Shown here: positions 5,414-9,855 of the stretch, in pieces
Layout of the letters: each line of letters begins with the position of its first letter
How positions within the stretch are numbered: position 1 is the stretch's first letter
From: JABMRF01 sp964434235
GTDB lineage: Bacteria > Patescibacteriota > Patescibacteriia > UBA11705 > JABHMO01
Direction: 5' to 3'
NCBI GenBank assembly: GCA_964434235.1
Contig: CAYSUN010000042.1
Span: forward strand, 1-9,855
DNA length: 9,855 nucleotides
Program-made: the position numbers and the translations under genes
The notes under the pieces: generated by a model
The model's input: only the letters and a program-made list of their open reading frames with translations
The model's database searches: none
Told to the model about the DNA's origin: nothing

Positions 5414-5668
5414 ATGTATTTTGTTTACATATTAAAAAGCCAAAAAGATTTAAAACTTTATACTGGCTTTACTCCGGATACTCCTTATTCAAGAAAAACT
5501 AAACATAATTCAGGAGACGTTCCATCAACCAAAGGGAGAAGACCTCTTGACTTAATTTATTTTGAAGCTTATATTAATGAACGTGATGCACTCAGAAGAG
5601 AAAAATACCTGAAAACAACAGCAGGAAAACGAGCAATTAAACACATGCTAAGAGAAACATTAAGCTAA
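5414..5668 (+). CDS. Small GIY-YIG nuclease-domain protein (UPF0213/YhbQ-like)
   Basis: An 84-residue single-domain GIY-YIG protein. It opens with MYFVYILKS, the GIY-equivalent strand (Tyr5-Ile6), and KLYTGFT at 14-20 gives the YIG-equivalent. The conserved arginine Arg27 and His31 (RKTKHNSG) and the metal-binding Glu63 (LRREKYLKT) are present, so the catalytic set looks complete. The segment PDTPYSRKTKHNSG differs from the usual DLERRLKEHNSG spacing near Arg27. Relatives are found in many bacteria as short stand-alone proteins whose natural role is poorly defined; some act on DNA. It sits inside the tRNA cluster, between tRNA-Arg and tRNA-Lys, right after the 13-bp repeat array. A perfect palindrome TGTTTA/TAAACA (5392-5406) lies just before the start. 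Confidence 0.88.
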   Translation: MYFVYILKSQKDLKLYTGFTPDTPYSRKTKHNSGDVPSTKGRRPLDLIYFEAYINERDALRREKYLKTTAGKRAIKHMLRETLS

Positions 5669-5693
5669 TGTTATAAAAGATAAAAATGGTTGA

Positions 5694-5750
5694 CCATGAA
5701 GTCATGGGAAAAAATTTAAATTATTAAAATTTTTCCTATGTACTTCATGG
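5694..5750 (+). other. Long hairpin forming the 5' leader of tRNA-Lys
   Basis: CCATGAAGT (5694-5702) pairs with ACTTCATGG (5742-5750). After one bulged base (5741), 5703-5713 pairs with 5730-5740 (11 pairs, one G-U). After an A-A mismatch, 5715-5719 pairs with 5724-5728 around a four-base loop: about 25 pairs in total. The right arm includes the first two bases of tRNA-Lys (5749-5750), so the hairpin and the mature acceptor stem compete. It could be a precursor-processing structure or the end signal of the GIY-YIG transcript. Confidence 0.7.
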
Positions 5751-5824
5751 GCGCATAGCTCAGCTGGTAGAGCAGTTGGCTCTTAACCAATTGGTCGGAG
5801 GTTCAAGTCCTCCTGCGCCCACCA
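5749..5824 (+). tRNA. tRNA-Lys (anticodon CTT)
   Basis: The acceptor GGGCGCA/TGCGCCC and D stem GCTC/GAGC are fully paired. The anticodon stem GTTGG/CCAAT holds the loop CTCTTAA with anticodon CTT. The T stem GGAGG/CCTCC is perfect, with loop TTCAAGT, and CCA is encoded. Its fully paired T stem contrasts with the other two tRNAs of the cluster. An 8-bp inverted repeat, ACTTTGTT/AACAAAGT, lies in the trailer at 5833-5861. Confidence 0.97.
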
Positions 5825-5888
5825 TTAGACTCACTTTGTTGGTTTGTAAAAGAAACAAAGTAAATTAAATGTTTTGAGCTTAAAAGAG

Positions 5889-5910
5889 AACGACGTTTGT
5901 CGTTTTTTTT
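5889..5910 (+). terminator. Intrinsic terminator after tRNA-Lys
   Basis: The stem AACGAC/GTCGTT (5889-5894 with 5899-5904), loop GTTT, is followed by an unbroken T-run to 5910. It lies about 65 bases after tRNA-Lys and closes the plus-strand tRNA/GIY-YIG unit. Confidence 0.85.
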
Positions 5911-5914
5911 GTAT

Positions 5915-5948
5915 TAAAAAACCGTTCCAAGATAATACTTAGAACGGT
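5915..5948 (-). terminator. Intrinsic terminator of the zinc-ribbon gene
   Basis: Read on the minus strand, ACCGTTC (5948-5942) pairs with GAACGGT (5927-5921), with a further AAG/CTT inside, and is followed by a run of T (5920-5916). It begins 24 bases after the stop codon of the 380-residue minus-strand gene. Confidence 0.8.
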
Positions 5949-5972
5949 ATTCTTCTTCATTTATTTTTCTGT

Positions 5973-7115
5973 TTATATCTGTTTATAAATATCAACCATA
6001 TTTTCAAAAATTTCAGGATCAGAAAGAGCTTGCTTCATGGTCCGAGATTCATCGGAAGTCAGCCTTTTGCCACATCCAATCTTGAACATCCCAATTAAAG
6101 CATTGCCAATATTTGGCTCTTCGCGATACATTGCTTGCTCAATTGGAACACCTTGGCAAAAGCTGGCCATAGCCCTGATTAATCCCGGCCCACTTTGTGG
6201 GGCACTTCTCATGAACTGATCCCATTCAGCCAAAGGGATTGTTGTAAAATGCTCAACGAAAATTCTCATTCTGTTATAAATAACTTCATGAAAAGCTGGT
6301 CTACCGTCTTGATGGTAAAAATCAGCGCTAGAAACTTGTCCAGCCGCCGAAAAAATTTTTTCATGCAAAATACGATTTGGTCTACTAATTGGCATCCAAT
6401 GCCAAGCTTCATAAATGGAATACGTAGGGAACAAGAAATCTGTCTTATATTCTTTTCCTCCCAACAACTTGTGTTCAGTATAATTCAAATATGCTCGACT
6501 ACTACCATATCGGTAAACAGCCTGTGGCCAGTTTCTGATATCAAAAGGCATAGCTAAAAATTTCTTTTGATACCTACCAACAGGCCGAAACACATCTGAC
6601 CGATCTGTAACCAAGCTTTGAGCATCCCTTTCGCTACTTGGGAAACCAGTTGCTTCAACCCCTAGTGGCTCAGGATAAAGAATAAGAAGCTCATTCTTTT
6701 CATCATATTCCCGAACCTTCATAATTACTTCTATCTGGTCATCATGGTCGCCGACAATAGGTATACTCATCGGGATACCATCAAGGTTTTTACTATACAA
6801 CAATGCCCCGCACTTTTCACACTTATCACCATGAAGTAAAGTATGACGAATAGAAATATATTGCCCACAAGAAACACACTTAGCAACTTGTTTCACGCTA
6901 TCCAAAAGACTAGCAAACCAAAGATACCAACCTTCTTTTTCTTGAATATCTCTAGCAGGACGCCTATCTTTTTCTTTTATACTACAATCGTCAACACGAT
7001 ATCCAACTTCCCGTAGATGATTTAACAATTCGTGCAAAGCTTCAGGTGTTTTTGCATAAAGACCACAATTGGGAATTTCAACAACATCCTTAATCGCCGA
7101 CAAATTCAAATCCAT
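5973..7115 (-). CDS. Unrecognised protein with zinc-ribbon-like cysteine cluster
   Basis: A protein of 380 residues that I do not recognise. The open frame extends to an ATG at 7130, but I place the start at 7115 because a full Shine-Dalgarno (GGAGGTG) sits six bases before that ATG and overlaps the longer version. Numbering from MDLNL, residues 80-102 hold Cys80-x2-Cys83 and Cys99-x2-Cys102 (CVSCGQ...CEKCGA), a treble-clef or zinc-ribbon pattern. The rest is rich in aromatic residues and histidine (for example EAWHWMPISRPNR), with no membrane segment, signal peptide or known catalytic motif that I can name. It is less AT-rich than the genes around it, has its own promoter and terminator, and diverges from the NrdD-tail/SpoIID unit across a palindrome-rich control region. 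The cysteines suggest zinc binding; the function is unknown. Confidence 0.85.
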   Translation of the reverse strand: MDLNLSAIKDVVEIPNCGLYAKTPEALHELLNHLREVGYRVDDCSIKEKDRRPARDIQEKEGWYLWFASLLDSVKQVAKCVSCGQYISIRHTLLHGDKCEKCGALLYSKNLDGIPMSIPIVGDHDDQIEVIMKVREYDEKNELLILYPEPLGVEATGFPSSERDAQSLVTDRSDVFRPVGRYQKKFLAMPFDIRNWPQAVYRYGSSRAYLNYTEHKLLGGKEYKTDFLFPTYSIYEAWHWMPISRPNRILHEKIFSAAGQVSSADFYHQDGRPAFHEVIYNRMRIFVEHFTTIPLAEWDQFMRSAPQSGPGLIRAMASFCQGVPIEQAMYREEPNIGNALIGMFKIGCGKRLTSDESRTMKQALSDPEIFENMVDIYKQI

Positions 7116-7121
7116 AGTAAG

Positions 7122-7128
7122 CACCTCC
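7122..7128 (-). promoter_or_regulatory. Strong Shine-Dalgarno that sets the start at 7115
   Basis: GGAGGTG, read on the minus strand, lies six bases before the ATG at 7115. It is the only textbook ribosome binding site seen in the window. It contains the ATG-adjacent codons of the longer frame (from 7130), which argues against that longer start. Confidence 0.8.
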
Positions 7129-7176
7129 ATTGTGACTTAATTTTGAAAAAAAATTGCTAACGAACACTGACACTAT

Positions 7177-7205
7177 AATCTAACATACAAATAAAAAATT
7201 GTCAA
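7177..7205 (-). promoter_or_regulatory. Promoter of the zinc-ribbon gene
   Basis: On the minus strand a perfect TTGACA (7205-7200) is followed after exactly 17 bases by TAGATT (7182-7177), four of six -10 positions. Transcription would start near 7171, giving a leader of about 55 bases before the ATG at 7115. Confidence 0.6.
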
Positions 7206-7238
7206 TTATAATAATATAATGCTACTTTATATGTTTTT

Positions 7239-7320
7239 GCTAAATTTAGCCATTTAAAAAATAAATAAAATATCCACACAATTTAGCCATTTACTGTCAA
7301 TAAAATTTAACTAAATTTAG
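7239..7320. promoter_or_regulatory. Palindromic operator-like sites between divergent promoters
   Basis: GCTAAATTTAGC (7239-7250) is a perfect 12-bp palindrome, and CTAAATTTAG recurs as a perfect 10-bp palindrome at 7311-7320. A third site shares the 14-mer AATTTAGCCATTTA (7243-7256 and 7280-7293) but keeps only half the palindrome. The sites lie between the -35 boxes of the two divergent promoters, the last one 13 bases before the plus-strand -35. The arrangement fits a dimeric regulator acting on both units. The bound protein is unknown and the A/T-rich background weakens the call. Confidence 0.45.
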
Positions 7321-7333
7321 ATAAATTATCAGG

Positions 7334-7362
7334 TTGACAAAACCTTAAATCTTTGCTATAAT
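7334..7362 (+). promoter_or_regulatory. Consensus sigma-70-type promoter
   Basis: TTGACA at 7334-7339 and TATAAT at 7357-7362 both match the consensus perfectly and are separated by exactly 17 bases. Transcription should begin near 7369. It is the best promoter in the window and reads toward the NrdD-tail and SpoIID genes, but first meets a terminator-like hairpin. Confidence 0.88.
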
Positions 7363-7377
7363 GATTGTGGAGAATGA

Positions 7378-7414
7378 AAAAAGAGTGTCTTTCCAGATGG
7401 AAGGCGCTCTTTTT
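7378..7414 (+). terminator. Terminator/attenuator hairpin directly after the promoter
   Basis: 7378-7394 pairs with 7399-7414 (AAAAAGAGTGTCTTTCC with GGAAGGCGCTCTTTTT), including two G-U pairs and one bulged T, with the right arm ending in five T. It lies only about ten bases after the predicted transcription start, so most transcripts might end as an RNA of about 46 bases. Either read-through is regulated (attenuation) or the short RNA is itself the product. A 16-codon frame (MKKECLSRWKALFLYE, from 7374) runs through the hairpin but has no workable ribosome binding site. Confidence 0.65.
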
Positions 7415-7432
7415 ATATGAATAAGAGTTAAA

Positions 7433-7496
7433 AGTAAAAAGTGAAAGGTAAAAGTACTAAAAATACAATAATTTCTTTAACCTTTAACTTTTCACC
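7433..7496 (+). repeat. Imperfect purine/pyrimidine inverted repeat in the leader
   Basis: The left arm is made of AAAAGT, GTGAAAGG and GTAAAAG-type words (7433-7454). The right arm is its approximate complement, CTTTAACCTTTAACTTTTCAC (7475-7495). About 18 of 21 positions pair. It lies between the terminator-like hairpin and the NrdD-tail gene. The low complexity makes function uncertain. Confidence 0.45.
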
Positions 7497-7511
7497 TAAT
7501 AACAAAAAAAT

Positions 7512-7655
7512 ATGACTCCAATTAAACAACAAGCAAAAAGACAAAAATGTGAAGTGTATTCAAGGGTAGTTGGTTATCTAAGTCCTGTTCAACGCTGGAA
7601 CAATGGCAAAAAATCAGAATTCATGGATCGCAAAACCTTTAATGTTGCTAAATAA
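7512..7655 (+). CDS. Stand-alone class III ribonucleotide reductase (NrdD) C-terminal tail-like protein
   Basis: A 47-residue open frame from ATG 7512 to TAA 7653-7655. Its sequence from residue 13 on, CEVYSRVVGYLSPVQRWNNG followed by KKSEFMDRKTF, matches the extreme C-terminus of anaerobic ribonucleoside-triphosphate reductases of the type ending in VYSRVVGY..PV..WN.GK..EF..RKTF. In those enzymes the glycine of this motif (Gly21 here) carries the catalytic glycyl radical. The preceding four-cysteine zinc site and the barrel are missing; only Cys13 is present. It is thus either a free glycyl-radical tail, comparable in idea to GrcA/YfiD for pyruvate formate-lyase, one part of a split enzyme, or a relic whose reading frame has been kept. 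It lacks a Shine-Dalgarno. It sits 48 bases before the SpoIID gene, downstream of the best promoter in the window. Confidence 0.7.
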   Translation: MTPIKQQAKRQKCEVYSRVVGYLSPVQRWNNGKKSEFMDRKTFNVAK

Positions 7656-7703
7656 AGCAAATTTGGAAAGATTAAGAAAACTTGCTAAGATATCAGTATA
7701 ATT

Positions 7704-9338
7704 ATGTATAGTCAAACAAAGTATTTGTCACATACCTGGAATTCCACGGCTATGGCAAAAATCAAAAATTTAAACATTTACAGCAAAGTTGCTGAAAAAA
7801 ATTCCACCCTAAATACTTTGGGTTATGTTGTGTTATCTGTTGTTTTAATAGCTACAGCAGCTGGTAGTATGCGAATCATTGAATCAAACTTACTTTCAGC
7901 CAAAAAAATGCATCCATTTTCATTATCAATGAAAGTAGCCTCGGCTGCTGAAACAACAAATCAAGCAGAATTAACCTATCAATCGCACGAATCTGTTAAT
8001 ATTAAACCAAATGAAGCTTTTACTTTTGACTTAAGCTTTAAAAATACTGGTACTTCAACTTGGACCAAAGAATCTGTTTATTTAAAATCAAAATCAACTG
8101 CTTTGAAATTTAGACACACATTCTGGCCAACCGCTGATTTTCCAGCCCAACTCCGAGAAGATATAATTGAACCTGGAGAAACTGGAACTTTCCGTTTTGC
8201 TTTGCAAGCCCCAGAAAAATTTAATGAATACAAAGGTGAATTCATGCTTGTTCGCGATAATACTTTGATTAAGGGCGGGCAAGTAGAAGTTTCAATGAAC
8301 GTAGTTGAAGATCCAGCTACTTACATAAGCCAAAAAGAAAAAACAACAGAAGTTGCCTTAGCCAATAACACAACAACCACAAACAATGCTAATGACGTGA
8401 TGAAAGATGTTTGTACTTTAAAATTAAATATGGCCAGCCTTAATGGCGGAGTAGATAATGTTAGTTGCGTGGACAAATACAATATTGATGAAACTGGTCC
8501 TGATATAAGAGTTGGTATTTTCTACACAGATAATTTTATCACTATTAAAAACACCAAGGCTTGGCAAGTTTATGATGATAATGATATTTTACTAGCCTCT
8601 GTTCCGGCTAACACAGAGATTCAATTTAATTATATAAATGCTAAGGGTGAATATGTCTTTGATTTTATTGATCGTACTGTCAGAACAAAAACAAACTTAA
8701 ATTTGAAAAATTTTAATGATGGAATTTTCACCGTTGTTAGTCTTAATGACATTCCTTCATGGAATAAAACATTAAATTATAATCAGTTTAAAGGTGATTT
8801 CAAATTAGCTTACTATGCACCCAAGGATAGAACTTGGCTGATAGAAATAACGCCACTTGAAGAATACTTAAAAGGAATGAAAGAAACTTCAGAAGGTGAT
8901 CCAATTGAATACCAAAAAGCTATGACTGTAGCGGCTAGAACTTATGCTTTATACCATTTAAATAAATTCAAAATTGAAGACAGCTTTTTCGACGTATATC
9001 CAGATGAAAGAGACCAAGTGTATAAAGGGTACGTGGCAGAACAAATCATGCCCAATCAGGTTAATGCAGTTCAGGCAACAAACGGAATAATCTTAACTTA
9101 TGACGATGCTCCAATTATTGCCTATTATTCAGCTCGAAGTGGAGGACAAACACAAAGTAATGGTATTCCTTATTTAGCTTCAGTTGAAACGCCCTACAGT
9201 GCTGAGTATGCAATGTGGGGACATGGCAAAGGGATTGATCAAGTTGACGCCAGAGAACGCGCCAAACAACTGAATTGGACCTATGATGAGATTCTGAATT
9301 ACTACTACAAAGATATTGATATTGAAAAAATATATTAA
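7704..9338 (+). CDS. Membrane-anchored Ig-like / SpoIID-domain protein
   Basis: A protein of 544 residues. SpoIID-type domains are lytic transglycosylases that cleave peptidoglycan glycan strands. Residues 38-56 form one membrane segment (TLGYVVLSVVLIATAAG), so the rest is probably exported but anchored. About 88-201 looks like an Ig-like domain of the NBR1/FW type (FDLSFKNTGTSTWTKESVYL region). A Thr/Asn-rich linker follows (213-232). The SpoIID domain runs from about 266 to the end: LEEYLKG at 385-391, Glu394 in the KETS segment as likely catalytic acid, VAARTYAL at 409-416, YYSARSGGQT at 474-483 and GHGKGIDQ at 507-513. Canonical SpoIID has a longer SEMP loop around the acid. A second ATG at 7752 (residue 17) is also possible and removes nothing important. 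The family is not limited to spore formers. Confidence 0.88.
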   Translation: MYSQTKYLSHTWNSTAMAKIKNLNIYSKVAEKNSTLNTLGYVVLSVVLIATAAGSMRIIESNLLSAKKMHPFSLSMKVASAAETTNQAELTYQSHESVNIKPNEAFTFDLSFKNTGTSTWTKESVYLKSKSTALKFRHTFWPTADFPAQLREDIIEPGETGTFRFALQAPEKFNEYKGEFMLVRDNTLIKGGQVEVSMNVVEDPATYISQKEKTTEVALANNTTTTNNANDVMKDVCTLKLNMASLNGGVDNVSCVDKYNIDETGPDIRVGIFYTDNFITIKNTKAWQVYDDNDILLASVPANTEIQFNYINAKGEYVFDFIDRTVRTKTNLNLKNFNDGIFTVVSLNDIPSWNKTLNYNQFKGDFKLAYYAPKDRTWLIEITPLEEYLKGMKETSEGDPIEYQKAMTVAARTYALYHLNKFKIEDSFFDVYPDERDQVYKGYVAEQIMPNQVNAVQATNGIILTYDDAPIIAYYSARSGGQTQSNGIPYLASVETPYSAEYAMWGHGKGIDQVDARERAKQLNWTYDEILNYYYKDIDIEKIY

Positions 9339-9581
9339 TTTATATATAAATAAAAAATAAAAAAATATTCGCCAGTAACAGAAATGTTTTCCTGGCAGAA
9401 ATAATGTAGCTCCAAGTGAGCACCCACAATCTAAACAAAAAAAGAATTCGGCTATAAACGTCGATCAACAAAAACTAAATAGTAGATCTTTTTAGACAAA
9501 AAAAATTAAGTTCTTGTTCATTATCAAACAATTTAAAAATCTCCACAGTTCTGAATTCACTTCAGAAATAAAAATAAATAC
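9339..9581. other. Non-coding stretch with no clear gene
   Basis: No RNA gene or convincing coding region is seen here. It is very A/T-rich. The only structure is a 7-bp hairpin TTCTGAA/TTCAGAA at 9549-9567 and a weak GCCAG/CTGGC pair near 9371-9398. Confidence 0.5.
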
Positions 9582-9608
9582 AAAAATAGGGTTGTACGCC
9601 CTATTTTT
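9582..9608. terminator. Bidirectional terminator after the SpoIID gene
   Basis: AAAAATAGGG (9582-9591) is perfectly complementary to CCCTATTTTT (9599-9608) around a seven-base loop. A T-run follows on the plus strand and, by symmetry, on the minus strand. Confidence 0.8.
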
Positions 9609-9668
9609 ATTTTTAAACTCGAAATCCTAAATAAATATTAATTTATAAATTACAATTTCCATAAATCT

Positions 9669-9694
9669 AAAAAACTTACCACAGTAAGTTTTTT
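9669..9694. terminator. Bidirectional terminator before the minus-strand gene end
   Basis: AAAAAACTTAC (9669-9679) pairs perfectly with GTAAGTTTTTT (9684-9694) around the loop CACA, with T-runs in both directions. It is well placed to end the minus-strand gene whose stop is at 9753. Confidence 0.8.
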
Positions 9695-9718
9695 GTTTAT
9701 GTTCTCTTGTTTTAATGA

Positions 9719-9766
9719 TTAAGTGTTTATATGCTTTTTTGCTTAAGTGTTTCTAAACGCTTTCAA
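9719..9766. repeat. Degenerate 24-bp tandem duplication
   Basis: TTAAGTGTTT occurs at 9719-9728 and again at 9743-9752, a 24-base period. The remainder of each unit is only loosely alike (GCTTT words). The second unit overlaps the last codons of the partial minus-strand gene. Confidence 0.4.
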
Positions 9767-9855
9767 GTTCTTTGGTTTTTTCCATTTTATTATACTCAGC
9801 TACCAAATTACTGATCCGACGAGAAACTTCATCAGCAAATGGTATTTGTCTAAAA
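9753..9855 (-). CDS. C-terminal end of an unidentified minus-strand gene (partial)
   Basis: An open frame enters from the right edge and ends with TAG at 9755-9753. The 33 visible residues (RQIPFADEVSRRISNLVAEY and then NKMEKTKELESV) are charged and helix-like, without a motif I recognise. Support comes from the frame being open to the edge and from a terminator 59 bases beyond the stop. The product cannot be named from this fragment. Confidence 0.5.
   Translation of the reverse strand, partial: FRQIPFADEVSRRISNLVAEYNKMEKTKELESV

Noticed and set aside
6037..6557. Plus-strand frames of 60 and 120 codons opposite the zinc-ribbon gene
   Set aside because: They are antisense to a 380-codon gene with its own promoter, ribosome binding site and terminator, and have none of these themselves.
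7374..7424. Leader peptide MKKECLSRWKALFLYE controlling attenuation
   Set aside because: The predicted transcript starts only about five bases before its ATG and there is no usable ribosome binding site; no run of one amino acid that would sense starvation.
1..9855. Alternative genetic code 25 (TGA as glycine)
   Set aside because: All complete genes read through with the standard code and stop at TAA or TAG; no conserved domain is interrupted by TGA.

Overview
The window looks like chromosome from an AT-rich bacterium with short intergenic gaps, most likely a member of the Candidate Phyla Radiation (Patescibacteria, Parcubacteria-like). This lineage call is an inference. It rests on the strong A/T bias, the general lack of Shine-Dalgarno sequences, CCA encoded in all three tRNAs, and small stand-alone domains (threonyl-tRNA editing-like, GIY-YIG, NrdD tail-like). 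All complete genes end in TAA or TAG and none needs TGA read as an amino acid, so nothing supports code 25.

Layout. Positions 87-3493 lie on the minus strand: a membrane-anchored LysM/M23 peptidoglycan peptidase, then a kinase-like orphan, an HD-domain hydrolase, and a small protein resembling the archaeal threonyl-tRNA synthetase editing domain. The kinase-like and HD genes sit between two copies of the 3' end of the peptidase gene, at 444-479 and 2106-2146. The kinase-like gene is followed by an attC-like folded site. Together these suggest an acquired gene-cassette island of about 1.6 kb. Positions 3733-5012 carry nusB and rnc (RNase III) on the plus strand. A 24-bp double-stranded RNA hairpin fills the gap just before the rnc start, a natural candidate for RNase III self-regulation. 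Positions 5110-5824 hold tRNA-Ala(GGC), tRNA-Arg(TCG) and tRNA-Lys(CTT), with a GIY-YIG gene, five 13-bp tandem repeats and several hairpins between them.

Positions 5889-7115 hold two terminators and an unrecognised minus-strand gene with a zinc-ribbon-like cysteine cluster and the only textbook ribosome binding site in the window. It diverges from a plus-strand unit across a control region (7177-7414) that has two good sigma-70-type promoters, palindromic operator-like sites and a hairpin terminator right after the plus-strand start site. That unit contains a 47-aa protein resembling the glycyl-radical tail of class III ribonucleotide reductase, then a membrane-anchored protein with an Ig-like domain and a SpoIID domain (peptidoglycan glycan cleavage). 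A quiet 0.4-kb stretch with two terminators follows, and the window ends in the last codons of a minus-strand gene.

Themes. Cell-wall remodelling appears twice (M23 and SpoIID). RNA processing and translation are represented by NusB, RNase III, tRNAs and the editing-like domain. The strongest candidates for something undescribed are the rnc leader hairpin, the attC-associated island, and the 7.1-7.7 kb control region with its stand-alone NrdD-tail protein.
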